Position numbers and translations under genes: made by a program
Notes under the pieces: model-generated
What the model was told of the DNA's origin: nothing
What the model saw: only the letters and a program-made list of their open reading frames with translations
Database searches by the model: none
In this document: in pieces, positions 52,281 through 61,144 of the stretch
Layout of the letters: each line of letters begins with the position of its first letter
Position numbering within the stretch: the first letter of the stretch is position 1
Assembly (NCBI GenBank): GCA_017416065.1
Contig: JAFQDM010000033.1
Location: 1 to 64,000 of the forward strand
Source of the DNA: Ruminococcus sp.
Lineage (GTDB): Bacteria; Bacillota; Clostridia; Oscillospirales; Acutalibacteraceae
Direction: 5' to 3'
DNA: 64,000 bases

Positions 52281-53555
52281 ATGGAAAACAACAAACGCTT
52301 CACTCAATACATAAACATTCTGAAAGAGGAGCTTGTGCCTGCAATGGGCTGCACCGAGCCTATCGCCATAGCCTATGCTGCCGCCAAGGCAAGGCATCTG
52401 CTGGACACCGCCCCGGATACCGTCACAATAGAAGTAAGCGGCAACATCCTCAAAAACGTCAAGAGCGTTGTTGTTCCCAACACGGGCGGGCTCAGAGGCA
52501 TTCCTGCCGCAGCGGCCGTTGGCATAGTAGCTGGTGACCCAGAGCTGGAGCTGGAAGTGATCTCAGAAGTTTCCGAGGAACAGATCAGGGAAACGAAGGA
52601 ATTCCTGGAGCACACTCCCATAGCCGTACACTTTGCAGATACTCCCCATATTTTTGACATAATGATAACCCTTGCAAAAGAGGAGGAAACCTCCTTTGTA
52701 AGGATAACAGAGCACCACACAAACATAGTGTGCCTGAAGAAAAACGGAGTGACCCTGTTCGAAAAAGAGGTCATCCCTCAGGAAAACGGGCTTTTTGACC
52801 ACAGCATACTGAATATTGAGGATATTATCACCTTTGCACAGGAAGTGGACCTAAAAGAGATTGCCCCCACCCTTAACCGCCAGATAGAATATAATATGGC
52901 CATTGCCGAGGAAGGGCTCAGAAACTCCTATGGAGCAAACATAGGCAGTACGCTCCTCTCTCAGAACAGCACGGATATTCACCAGAAGATGCGTGCCTTT
53001 GCCGCCGCAGGGTCAGATGCCAGAATGAACGGATGCGAAATGCCGGTAATAATCTGCTCAGGCTCAGGTAATCAGGGTATCACCGCAAGTGTGCCCGTGA
53101 TCGTTTACGCACGGGATACCGGCAAAAGCCCCGAAGAGCTTCTGCGTGCTTTATGCGTTTCAAATCTTGTCACCATTCACTTAAAGGCAGGCATCGGCAG
53201 ACTTTCTGCCTACTGCGGAGTGGTAAGCGCCGCCTGCGGTGCCGCCGCAGGAACAGCATTCCTTGAGGGCGGCAGATACGACACCATTGCTCACACGGTG
53301 GTGAACGCCCTTGCCATGGACTCGGGCATTATCTGCGACGGCGCCAAGGCAAGCTGTGCCGCAAAGATATCCTCTGCCGTGGATGCAGGACTTCTGGGGC
53401 TTACAATGTACAAAAACGGAAACCAGTTTTATTCGGGAGAAGGCCTGGTTGCAAAGGGCGTTGAGAACACCATCCGAAACATAGGCTCCCTTGCCCGCAA
53501 CGGTATGGCAGGCACAGACAAGGAGATCATCCGCATAATGCTGGAAAGCAACTGA
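52281..53555 (+). CDS. L-cysteine desulfidase (CyuA/UPF0597 family)
   Basis: A 424-residue cytoplasmic protein of the serine dehydratase-alpha-like/UPF0597 family. N-terminal MGCTEPIAIAYAAA, central CSGSGNQGI and later GIICDGAKASCAAKI supply the cysteines expected to hold a 4Fe-4S cluster. Family members (CyuA/CdsB) break L-cysteine into pyruvate, ammonia and sulfide. TATAAT with a weak -35 lies upstream. cysK is divergent and a YcaO gene is downstream with its own promoter. Confidence 0.88.
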   Translation: MENNKRFTQYINILKEELVPAMGCTEPIAIAYAAAKARHLLDTAPDTVTIEVSGNILKNVKSVVVPNTGGLRGIPAAAAVGIVAGDPELELEVISEVSEEQIRETKEFLEHTPIAVHFADTPHIFDIMITLAKEEETSFVRITEHHTNIVCLKKNGVTLFEKEVIPQENGLFDHSILNIEDIITFAQEVDLKEIAPTLNRQIEYNMAIAEEGLRNSYGANIGSTLLSQNSTDIHQKMRAFAAAGSDARMNGCEMPVIICSGSGNQGITASVPVIVYARDTGKSPEELLRALCVSNLVTIHLKAGIGRLSAYCGVVSAACGAAAGTAFLEGGRYDTIAHTVVNALAMDSGIICDGAKASCAAKISSAVDAGLLGLTMYKNGNQFYSGEGLVAKGVENTIRNIGSLARNGMAGTDKEIIRIMLESN

Positions 53556-53561
53556 TAATCA

Positions 53562-53590
53562 TTGACGACATATGCCCTGTGTGGTATAAT
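53562..53590 (+). promoter_or_regulatory. Sigma-A promoter of the ycaO gene
   Basis: TTGACG (53562-53567), 17 bases, TATAAT (53585-53590), starting 6 bases after the desulfidase stop, so ycaO can be transcribed on its own. Confidence 0.85.
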
Positions 53591-53626
53591 TTCAAATATA
53601 AATTTTCCTGAAAAGAAGGGAACCGT

Positions 53627-55435
53627 ATGCAGTTTATAGACGAAAAATTCAAGGATGCTTCTCCCGTCAGCACAGTGGAGAGGATCATTAATATTCTAAA
53701 ATCCATCAACATTGAGGTTACAGAGGTATGGCACGACTCAGGGCTTGAGAATTGCCACAGCCTGACCCTCAGAGCAGGCAAGGGCTTCCCCACCTCTAAC
53801 GGCAAGGGAGTTTCCAAGGAGTTTGCCCGTGCAAGTGCCTACGGAGAGTTTATGGAAAGGCTCCAGAGTGGTCTTTTCTTCTACAAATTCCAATCCTTTG
53901 AGAACGACCCCGAGGTCAACCTCCAGTGCTATGCTCCCGACGGCAAATACTTCACCAAAGAGGAACTCATAGAAAATGCAGATTGGTTTGAGTACCTGAC
54001 CCAAAGCTACAAGATAACAAAGGAAGAGCTTGCAAGGCAGTGCGCAATGTACGCTCACACAGACGACGGCAAGATCCTCTGTGTTCCCTTCTACAGCCTC
54101 TTTGAGGACAAATACGTATATATGCCCGCAGGCTTTATTGAGCATATGTACTCTGCAAACGGATGCTGTGTGGGCAATACAAGAGAAGAAGCTCTTGTTC
54201 ATGCCCTTGCAGAGATTATGGAGAGAAAAGCAAGCACCTCTGCCGTTATCAACGGCAACTCATTCCCCGAGATTCCTGAGGAAGTGCTGATGTCCTTCCC
54301 CACGGTTGCAAAGATTCTGAATAGACTTCACGAGTGCGAGGAGCTTGACGTTAAAATTTTTGACTGTTCAATCGGCAACGGCTTCCCCGTGGTAAGCACC
54401 CGAATCATCAACAAGACCTCCCACGGCTACCACGTTAACTTTGCCGCAGACCCTATTCTTGAGATCGCAATACAGCGAAGCCTCACCGAGACCTTCCAGT
54501 CCAGAAACCTTGCAACCATTGCGCTGAATGATTATAAGCCCATACTTCAGAGCTCCGCAGGTGTGCGCACCTCTGCCAACGTGCTCAATCAGCTTGAATC
54601 AGGCAGAGGAAGCTTCAGCGCAGACTACTTTGCAGAGGAGCTCACCTGCCAAAGAAAAGCAACGGACTTTGAGGACAACTCCACCCTTACAAATTCAGAG
54701 CTTCTGAAGAAGACCCTGGAGCTTTACAAAGAGACAGGTTATCCCGTTCTTGTGAGGAATTACGATTTCCTGGGCTTCCCCTGCTACAAGGTGATAGTCC
54801 CCGGATTCTCAGAATCCCGAGCCATGAGGCTTACGGAGCCCGTGCAGGAATACGCTATGGGAGATGAGGTAAGCCGCATCCTGCGCAACCCCAAAGGCTA
54901 CAGCCCTGCAGAGCTGAGCATTATCCCCATGTTCAATCAGATGATCTCTGCCACAATATCCAGAAGAGGCAGCTTCACCAACCTTTCGGGTCTGCCTTTG
55001 GACCACACAGTCTCCGATGCTCTGTGGAGCATAACCATGGCCTATTGCTCATACCAAATGGGAGACCTTAAGGGAGCAATTCAGCACACGGACGCCCTCA
55101 CCCGCAAGGCACAGATGTCTTCTGAGGACAGAGGCTACTTCACCTGTGCAAGGCAGTACCTGACCCTTGTTCATTCGGGAATTCCCGAAGACAAACTGAC
55201 CGTAATACTCAACAAATTCAACAAAAAGTCTTACGTTGAACAGCTCCACAATAACCTCAAAAATGGCAGTCCCTTTGAAGAATACCTTTTGAGCTGTAAC
55301 CCTGCAAACTGCGCAAACTGCAGATACAAGGATAACTGTCACTACGACTACATCCGCACCCTGATAAAAAATGCAGGTGAGGTCTACCAAAAGTTCACAG
55401 AAGGACAAAACAAAGAAAATTTCATAACGCTATAA
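53627..55435 (+). CDS. YcaO-domain protein with C-terminal cysteine cluster
   Basis: A 602-residue protein. Residues about 60-400 are a YcaO ATP-binding fold (GKGVSKEFARASAYGEFMER near 60-80; CCVGNTREEALVHALAEIME near 184-203, the glutamates that bind Mg-ATP). The next 150 residues are helical, TPR-like, and the end has a cysteine cluster (CNPANCANCRYKDNCHYD). YcaO enzymes activate backbone amides for azoline or thioamide formation, or aid RimO in E. coli. No precursor peptide, TfuA or other RiPP gene is near, so the E. coli YcaO-like, non-RiPP type is favoured. It has its own promoter and terminator. Confidence 0.88.
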   Translation: MQFIDEKFKDASPVSTVERIINILKSINIEVTEVWHDSGLENCHSLTLRAGKGFPTSNGKGVSKEFARASAYGEFMERLQSGLFFYKFQSFENDPEVNLQCYAPDGKYFTKEELIENADWFEYLTQSYKITKEELARQCAMYAHTDDGKILCVPFYSLFEDKYVYMPAGFIEHMYSANGCCVGNTREEALVHALAEIMERKASTSAVINGNSFPEIPEEVLMSFPTVAKILNRLHECEELDVKIFDCSIGNGFPVVSTRIINKTSHGYHVNFAADPILEIAIQRSLTETFQSRNLATIALNDYKPILQSSAGVRTSANVLNQLESGRGSFSADYFAEELTCQRKATDFEDNSTLTNSELLKKTLELYKETGYPVLVRNYDFLGFPCYKVIVPGFSESRAMRLTEPVQEYAMGDEVSRILRNPKGYSPAELSIIPMFNQMISATISRRGSFTNLSGLPLDHTVSDALWSITMAYCSYQMGDLKGAIQHTDALTRKAQMSSEDRGYFTCARQYLTLVHSGIPEDKLTVILNKFNKKSYVEQLHNNLKNGSPFEEYLLSCNPANCANCRYKDNCHYDYIRTLIKNAGEVYQKFTEGQNKENFITL

Positions 55436-55448
55436 GCAATACAAACAG

Positions 55449-55485
55449 ATCTCCGCATACGAAAACGTAAGCGGAGATTTTTTAT
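55449..55485 (+). terminator. Terminator of the ycaO gene
   Basis: ATCTCCGC / GCGGAGAT stem extended by TAC/GTA, then TTTTTTAT, 14 bases after the stop. Confidence 0.9.
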
Positions 55486-55501
55486 CTATACGTATTCTTT
55501 T

Positions 55502-56194
55502 TCACACAAATTCCTTCATATCATCAAGTCTCAGGAGTATGGGGGCATAGCCGTAGCCTGCCCCTGCGTCTATGTTGATCCAGGTATGGGTTTTGATGAG
55601 CTTACCACGATACTGCTCCCCATAGATAAAGGTGGGTGTGTGTCCAAAGATGGTGGTAACGTTCTCAAAATATCTGTCCGAAAGCCCGGGTCTGTTCCAC
55701 AAAAAATCCTCTGCAGAATAGGCAGAGAGCTTTTTGCCATTCTCAAACCCCCGAATACCACTGTGAGTAAGCAGAAAATCCCTGCCGCCTGCAGAAACCG
55801 CCTCGTAAACGGGAGCACACTTAAGGTACTCCAAAATATCTCTTCTCTCTTCGGCAGACAGGGTGTAAAGCCCCTCCAAGGTCCATTTTGCTCCGTTTTC
55901 CTTCCAGGCTGAAAGCAGCTCCAGATCCTTTGCGGTAAGGCTTTGCACGCTGTCCTCTGTAACCTCCTCAAAAAGGAATCCACAGGAAAGCATCATAGCC
56001 TCGTGATTGCCCAGTATCAGCTGTACATTATCCTGCACCAAAAGCCAGCTTAAATATTTTATTGAATCCTTACCCCTGTCAATAACATCCCCCAGGATAA
56101 AAAGATAATCTTCCTCTGAAAATCCCGCACGGCTCAAAAGAGCCTGAAACTTCTCAAACTCATATCCGTGCAGATCTGAGATAACGTATATCAT
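55502..56194 (-). CDS. PP2A-like Ser/Thr protein phosphatase family (metallophosphoesterase)
   Basis: A protein of about 230 residues with the calcineurin-type motifs SDLHG, GDVIDRG, GNHE, LLTHSG and FGHTPT. This order and the DRG box place it with bacterial PPP phosphatases (PrpA/ApaH-like). ATG 56194 is preferred because GGTGA is just upstream, though GTG 56206 overlaps the epimerase stop. It may act on phosphoproteins or dinucleotide polyphosphates. It forms an operon with the epimerase upstream. Confidence 0.85.
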   Translation of the reverse strand: MIYVISDLHGYEFEKFQALLSRAGFSEEDYLFILGDVIDRGKDSIKYLSWLLVQDNVQLILGNHEAMMLSCGFLFEEVTEDSVQSLTAKDLELLSAWKENGAKWTLEGLYTLSAEERRDILEYLKCAPVYEAVSAGGRDFLLTHSGIRGFENGKKLSAYSAEDFLWNRPGLSDRYFENVTTIFGHTPTFIYGEQYRGKLIKTHTWINIDAGAGYGYAPILLRLDDMKEFV

Positions 56195-56205
56195 ATAATT
56201 CACCA

Positions 56206-57108
56206 CTAAAATAAATTATTGTCAATAAAGCCCATCAAAGGCTTTACGTTCACCTTGTCTCTGTTGTTTTTGTACCACTCAAAGGAAGCCTTGAGTCCAT
56301 CCTTCAAAGGCATCGTGTCAGGCATAAGGCTCTTTTGTGCAGACACATCAAGGGCATACTCATAATCATAAAAGCTGAAGTATTGCCGCTGATCTATATC
56401 ATCATAAACGTTTACAAACTCCGCTTTCTTTCCTGCCGCCTCATAGCAAAGCTCAGCCCATTCCTTAATGCTTATGCATTCCTCGTTTCCTACGTTGTAG
56501 ATTTTCTGCAAGGGCTTCTTTTCAAGCAAAACATCCATAAATCTGCACAGATCTCTGACATGGAAAAACTGCAACTTCATACTGCCGTCTTTGGGAAGGT
56601 AAAATCTTCTGTCAGCATTTGCACAATCAAACACAAAACCTTCTCTGTACACGTTGTTCCCCTCTCCGTAAAGATAAGGAGGTCTGAGGATATATGCGTT
56701 CGGAACTCGCTTTTGCAAGGCTTTCTCCGCTTCTGTTTTGCCGGTGCCGTAAGCACCCCATATCTTGTTCTCTCCTGTGGGCGTGTTCTCTGAAAAAGGC
56801 TGTTTCTCCCACTCGGGATACACTGCGCTGGAGCTTATGAGAAAATAATCATCAAAGCCATCCAGTCCGTCAAGAAGCAAATCCACATCCTCGCCGCAGT
56901 AAGCCGTAACGTCAAACACCAGGTCAAAGTGATGCCCCTTAAGCACATAGGAAAGATTATGCCTGTCAGCCTCTATGAGCTTTACCCCTTTGCTTTGAGG
57001 TCTTGAATTGCGATTGAGGACATAGACTTCATACCCCTTTTGCACATAATACTCAGCAATGTATCTGCTGACAAACACCGTGCCACCCGTTACTAACACT
57101 TTTTTCAT
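56206..57108 (-). CDS. NAD-dependent epimerase/dehydratase (extended/atypical SDR)
   Basis: A 300-residue Rossmann protein starting MKKVLVTGGTVFVSRYIAEY (the TGGxxFxxR variant of the TGxxGxxG motif). It has LISSSAVYP and GAYGTGKTEAEKAL, where the usual catalytic YxxxK becomes YGTGK. It acts on a nucleotide sugar or a similar substrate, not identifiable here. The stop overlaps the phosphatase gene's possible start, indicating coupling. Confidence 0.85.
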   Translation of the reverse strand: MKKVLVTGGTVFVSRYIAEYYVQKGYEVYVLNRNSRPQSKGVKLIEADRHNLSYVLKGHHFDLVFDVTAYCGEDVDLLLDGLDGFDDYFLISSSAVYPEWEKQPFSENTPTGENKIWGAYGTGKTEAEKALQKRVPNAYILRPPYLYGEGNNVYREGFVFDCANADRRFYLPKDGSMKLQFFHVRDLCRFMDVLLEKKPLQKIYNVGNEECISIKEWAELCYEAAGKKAEFVNVYDDIDQRQYFSFYDYEYALDVSAQKSLMPDTMPLKDGLKASFEWYKNNRDKVNVKPLMGFIDNNLF

Positions 57109-57177
57109 ATTAACACCTTACTATCTAATAAATAATATTTTATTCTATAAGATTACACTAAAAAACATATCAACAAG

Positions 57178-57212
57178 AACAAAAGGACTATGGAGTTTAT
57201 GCCATAGTCCTT
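57178..57212 (-). terminator. Terminator of the greA-lysS region
   Basis: A perfect 11-bp stem AAGGACTATGG / CCATAGTCCTT with an 8-base loop and TTGTTCTTG on the minus strand, 6 bases after the lysS stop. Confidence 0.9.
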
Positions 57213-57218
57213 AAGATT

Positions 57219-59156
57219 TTAATACAGCTTTGCGCCTGCGGGAATGTGGTTATCTACCATCAGCAGGTGGAGCTTTTCTTCTCCCTCTTCTGTGTGCACG
57301 GCAGAGAGAAGCATTCCGTTTGACTCTATACCCATCATAGCTCTGGGGGGCAGATTTGTGATGGCGATCAGAGTTTTGCCCACAAGCTCCTCGGGCTCGT
57401 AGTATGCGTGAATACCGGAGAGGATAGTGCGCTCATTTCCCGTGCCGTCGTCAAGAGTAAACTGCAGAAGCTTCTTTGACTTCTTCACAGCCTCGCAAGC
57501 CAGCACCTTAACTGCTCTGAAATCTGATTTTGAGAAGGTCTCAAAATCAACATAGTCTGCAAATAAGGGCTCGATCTCAACCTTGGAGAAGTCGATAACC
57601 TCATCTTTTACTTCTTCAAAAGAATTAACTGAGGCTGCCTTAGTAGCTCTCTTGCCCTCTTCGATAGGCTTCATGGTGGGGAAGATTATTACGTCGCGGA
57701 TGGATGCTGAGTCTGTGAGCAGCATAACAAGTCTGTCAATACCCATACCCATACCGCCTGTGGGAGGCATACCGTAGGAGAGAGCTGTGAGGAAGTCCTC
57801 ATCGATCTCGTTAGCTTCGTCGTCACCTGCCTCACGGAGCATCATCTGATGCTCAAAGCGGCTTCTCTGGTCAATGGGGTCGTTGAGCTCTGTGTATGCG
57901 TTTGCAAGCTCACGTCTGGTTACAAACAGCTCAAAGCGGTCAACCAGCAGAGGATTACTCTCCAGACGCTTTGTAAGAGGAGAAACCTCAACGGGATAAT
58001 CTGTAATGAAGGTAGGCTGAACAAGCTGTTCCTCAACGAATTCCTCAAAGGCGGTGTTCAGGATGTTGCCCCATGTATCTGTGGGCTTAACCTCAAGGTT
58101 TAATTCCTTTGCAACCTCTTTTGCCTTTTCCGTATCGCCCATAAATGCGCCGAAGTCTACGTTTGCATACTTCTTGACCGCATCGATCATAGTCATCCTT
58201 GCAAAGGGCAGAGAAAGGTCTATCTTCTCTCCCTGATATTCGATCTGATCTGTACCGTTTGCGGAGATACAGCATCTGTTAACTATCTGCTCTGTGCGCT
58301 CCATCATACCTCTCAGGTCTGTGAATGCCTCGTAAAGCTCAATAGTTGTAAACTCAGGGTTGTGCTTAACGTCCATACCCTCGTTTCTGAAGAGTCTGCC
58401 TATTTCGTACACTCTCTCCATACCGCCAACGATAAGTCTCTTAAGGTAAAGCTCGGTGGCAATTCTCAGGTACATATCTATGTTGAGGGTATTGTGATGT
58501 GTGATAAAGGGGCGAGCGTTTGCGCCGCCTGCAATTGTAGAAAGAACGGGAGTCTCTACCTCAAAGTAGTTAAGGGAATCAAGGTAGCTTCTGATCTCAG
58601 AAACGATCCTTGTGCGCTTTTTGAAGGTCTCCATCACGTCAGGATTCATTATCATATCAACGTATCTCTGGCGGTAGCGCAGGTCAGGGTCCTTAAGTCC
58701 GTGGAACTTCTCAGGCAGAGGAATGAGTGACTTTGCAAGGAGGGTCACACCTGTTGCGTGGATGCTCACCTCGCCCATCTGTGTTCTGAACACAAAGCCC
58801 TTGATCTCTGCAACGTCGCCGATGTCCCACTTTTTAAGGCCTGCGTAAGTTTCCTCACCCAGATCGTCAAACTTTGCAAAGATCTGGATCTTACCCGTTA
58901 CGTCCCACAGATCCATAAACATAACCTTGCCCTTGCCGCGCTTGGACTTGATTCGGCCTGCAACGCAGACTGTCTTTCCCTCAAGCTCGTCAAACTTCTC
59001 TGCTATGTCTTTTGCGTAGGTATCTCTTTGAGAAGTATTCACCATAAAGGGATCGTTACCTGCCTGCTGGAGTGCAGCAAGCTTGTCCATTCTGATCTGC
59101 TGCTGCTCGCTTACGTTTATCTCGGGTGCGTTTGCACCGCGGTTATTCTCACTCAT
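57219..59156 (-). CDS. lysS: Lysyl-tRNA synthetase (class II) with C-terminal tRNA-binding domain
   Basis: A 645-residue enzyme. The anticodon-binding OB fold (about 60-165, VAGRIKSKRGKGKVMFMDLW) is followed by the class II catalytic core (motif 2 FRNEGMDVKHNPEFT; motif 3 GMGMGIDRLVML, ending near 500). An extra EMAPII/MetRS-type tRNA-binding domain fills the last 115 residues (FSKSDFRAVKVLACEAVKKS, NLPPRAMMGIESNGMLL). Standard LysRS is about 500 residues. ATG 59156 with AAAGGAACGG is chosen over a longer frame. greA lies upstream, a common arrangement. Confidence 0.95.
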   Translation of the reverse strand: MSENNRGANAPEINVSEQQQIRMDKLAALQQAGNDPFMVNTSQRDTYAKDIAEKFDELEGKTVCVAGRIKSKRGKGKVMFMDLWDVTGKIQIFAKFDDLGEETYAGLKKWDIGDVAEIKGFVFRTQMGEVSIHATGVTLLAKSLIPLPEKFHGLKDPDLRYRQRYVDMIMNPDVMETFKKRTRIVSEIRSYLDSLNYFEVETPVLSTIAGGANARPFITHHNTLNIDMYLRIATELYLKRLIVGGMERVYEIGRLFRNEGMDVKHNPEFTTIELYEAFTDLRGMMERTEQIVNRCCISANGTDQIEYQGEKIDLSLPFARMTMIDAVKKYANVDFGAFMGDTEKAKEVAKELNLEVKPTDTWGNILNTAFEEFVEEQLVQPTFITDYPVEVSPLTKRLESNPLLVDRFELFVTRRELANAYTELNDPIDQRSRFEHQMMLREAGDDEANEIDEDFLTALSYGMPPTGGMGMGIDRLVMLLTDSASIRDVIIFPTMKPIEEGKRATKAASVNSFEEVKDEVIDFSKVEIEPLFADYVDFETFSKSDFRAVKVLACEAVKKSKKLLQFTLDDGTGNERTILSGIHAYYEPEELVGKTLIAITNLPPRAMMGIESNGMLLSAVHTEEGEEKLHLLMVDNHIPAGAKLY

Positions 59157-59234
59157 ATATTCCGTTCCTTTCCTGTATATCTGCAATATATAAATTGCGA
59201 AAGGGCGACCCACAAGCCGCCCGAAACATCGCTA

Positions 59235-59708
59235 TTACTTGGTAATCTCAAGAATCTTGAAGCCCATAACACCTGCAGGAGTCTCGATCTCCACCACGTC
59301 GCCTGCCTGATGGCCAAGGAGTCCCTTGCCAACGGGGGATTCGTCTGAGATCTTTGCCTCTCTGGGGTTTGCTTCGTTGGAGCCTGTGATCTTGTAGGTA
59401 ACCTCTCTGCCCTGAGTGATATTCTCAAGCTTTACAACTGAACCTACGTGAACAGTCTCGTTGGACATTTCGTTTTCGTCAATAATTACAGCAACCTTGA
59501 GGGTAGCCTCAATAGTTGCAATTCTTGCTTCAAGGATAGCCTGCTCGTTTTTAGCGTCGTCGTACTCGCTGTTTTCGGAAAGGTCTCCGTAGGAACGTGC
59601 CACCTTGATTTTCTCTGCAATTTCTTTTCTTTTTTCGCCCTTGAGAAGATCCAACTCCTCTTCAAGCTGTTTGAAGCCCTCGGCTGAAAGTAAAATGGAT
59701 TTAGCCAT
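59235..59708 (-). CDS. greA: Transcript cleavage factor GreA
   Basis: A 157-residue protein. An N-terminal coiled coil enters the RNA polymerase secondary channel (ENSEYDDAKNEQA carries the tip acidic residues, about 40-52). The C-terminal FKBP-like domain has EANPREAKISDESPVGKGLL. It rescues backtracked polymerase. ATG 59708 follows AAAGGATGG; the slightly longer frame is unlikely. It is upstream of lysS. Confidence 0.97.
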   Translation of the reverse strand: MAKSILLSAEGFKQLEEELDLLKGEKRKEIAEKIKVARSYGDLSENSEYDDAKNEQAILEARIATIEATLKVAVIIDENEMSNETVHVGSVVKLENITQGREVTYKITGSNEANPREAKISDESPVGKGLLGHQAGDVVEIETPAGVMGFKILEITK

Positions 59709-59772
59709 ATTTGACCATCCTTTCATAATCATATTTACATAAATACTATTATATGTTTATTTTTCGTTTATG

Positions 59773-60609
59773 TCAAGTGCTGAAACAATCCCTCAGATAT
59801 TTGCGCAAAGAAAGGGTGGTCTGGGTATCCGTCTCGCTCATACACACAAAAGGCACCAACGAGCCCAGGCTGTAAACAGAGCACAGGGAGTACAGCGCTC
59901 CCCCAAAAAATTCTGCATCTGTCCCCTCGGGACGAAGCTTCTCCAGCTCCACGGGGAGTCTGAAGGAATACCTGCAGTACACTCTGCAGGAAAGGGGCAC
60001 GCAGGGCTTGCGGGAGGTAAGGAGCACCGCCTTTGTCATAGGGGTGAATTTTTCATCAATCCTGTCAGGAGATACAATAAGCCCACAGTCAGAAAGCGTG
60101 CATAAATTGCGGCTTACACACAGTACGGCACCTGTCTCGCTGAGAAGCCTCCCTGCCTGCTCAGTATACAGCCCCACGTTCTTTGTGACCACCACAAAAT
60201 CCGACGTAAACCGAAGTATATGCTCTGCAAGGTCGCAGAAATCTCCCCACGGGTCGTAGAGCCCTATCCTAAGCTTTTGGGGCATCTCCTTCATAAGCTC
60301 CAGAACCTCAAGCACCATATTCCCGCAAAGCCGTTGCCTGAGTGCCCAGGGCACAAAGGGTACGATGCCGCAATCCTGAGGAATCTCCTCTCCACCGCTG
60401 TAAACAAGGTTTACTCTGCCCTCTTTGGCGGCTTTGCATATTCTGTTCCAATCAATTCTGCCGTTGCGGCTGGTATATTCCAGGTAATCAACGGTTATCC
60501 CCTGCTGTGTTCTTTGAGTCACCTTCAGGGAATTCAGGGGAAGTCTTTTGAGTATTGCAGAAAATCTCCCCTTCGGCTCTCTTTTTTCCACACTCAGCAC
60601 AGTAAGCAT
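59773..60609 (-). CDS. Unrecognised cytoplasmic protein
   Basis: A 278-residue protein without signal peptide or membrane span. It alternates beta strands and helices (LRIGLYDPWGDFCDLAEHIL, FVVVTKN, GAVLCVSRN, GLIVSPDRID), suggesting a Rossmann-like part in the middle, and is fairly Cys-rich. I cannot name a family. Its ribosome site is trapped in a 13-bp hairpin (60614-60654). Confidence 0.65.
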   Translation of the reverse strand: MLTVLSVEKREPKGRFSAILKRLPLNSLKVTQRTQQGITVDYLEYTSRNGRIDWNRICKAAKEGRVNLVYSGGEEIPQDCGIVPFVPWALRQRLCGNMVLEVLELMKEMPQKLRIGLYDPWGDFCDLAEHILRFTSDFVVVTKNVGLYTEQAGRLLSETGAVLCVSRNLCTLSDCGLIVSPDRIDEKFTPMTKAVLLTSRKPCVPLSCRVYCRYSFRLPVELEKLRPEGTDAEFFGGALYSLCSVYSLGSLVPFVCMSETDTQTTLSLRKYLRDCFST

Positions 60610-60613
60610 AAAA

Positions 60614-60654
60614 CAACCTCCCACATTTGCTTATTAATTATATGTGGGAGGTTG
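60614..60654 (-). promoter_or_regulatory. Hairpin that sequesters a ribosome-binding site
   Basis: A perfect 13-bp stem (CAACCTCCCACAT / ATGTGGGAGGTTG on the mRNA, 15-base loop). The Shine-Dalgarno GGGAGG is in the right arm, 7 bases before ATG 60609, and four T follow the stem. It could be a terminator for the gene upstream, a translational lock for the gene downstream, or both. Confidence 0.7.
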
Positions 60655-60689
60655 GCTGATTATTAAATTATATTTACTGTTATCTTCAC

Positions 60690-61121
60690 TTATTCTGCAG
60701 ATGAGGCCGACGTTGTTTCTTCCAAAGGCTCAGTGCCTCTCATTGCCTCATACTGCTCCTCACTGAGCACCACCAAAGCAGAGCTGTCTGCAAGAGTAAG
60801 CACGGTGTAGCCCTTATCTGCAGTATATCCGCTGTCCTTATATTCCTCTGCTGTCAGATACAAAAGTCTGCCCTCTGAAGCCTGTGCATACCCTCTGCAC
60901 AGCTCCCTGGTCAGCTTTTCCTGATCCATATTGTGGAAGCTTTTTTCTCTCACAAAGCTGTCAACATCAGACAAAGTAGAGAAAAGTGCCTGCTTCTGCC
61001 CCAGGTCAGTCAGCTTTGCGTTCATAGATGCAGTTGCAATAACGTAAGCCAAAGAAAAGGCAATTGCCGCTGCAACAAGAGCAATGGTGATAACGATGGA
61101 AAGGGGAATTTTCTTTTTCAT
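60690..61121 (-). CDS. N-terminal-only relative of S41 C-terminal processing protease
   Basis: A 143-residue protein: a signal anchor (about 6-30) and then DVDSFVREKSFHNMDQEKLT and LCRGYAQASEGRLLYLTAEE (about 52-97). This matches the pre-PDZ segment of CtpA-type S41 proteases (usual form: I..LV...Y...D.E.L..G...G....YLT.EEY). The PDZ and catalytic domains are absent; an unrelated 45 residues and a Ser/Glu tail follow. Position after ftsX and M23 is where a full S41 gene is common in Clostridia. It is therefore a truncated derivative, possibly still expressed. Confidence 0.6.
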   Translation of the reverse strand: MKKKIPLSIVITIALVAAAIAFSLAYVIATASMNAKLTDLGQKQALFSTLSDVDSFVREKSFHNMDQEKLTRELCRGYAQASEGRLLYLTAEEYKDSGYTADKGYTVLTLADSSALVVLSEEQYEAMRGTEPLEETTSASSAE

Positions 61122-61144
61122 GGTGAGTTCTCCTCTCTGAACTT

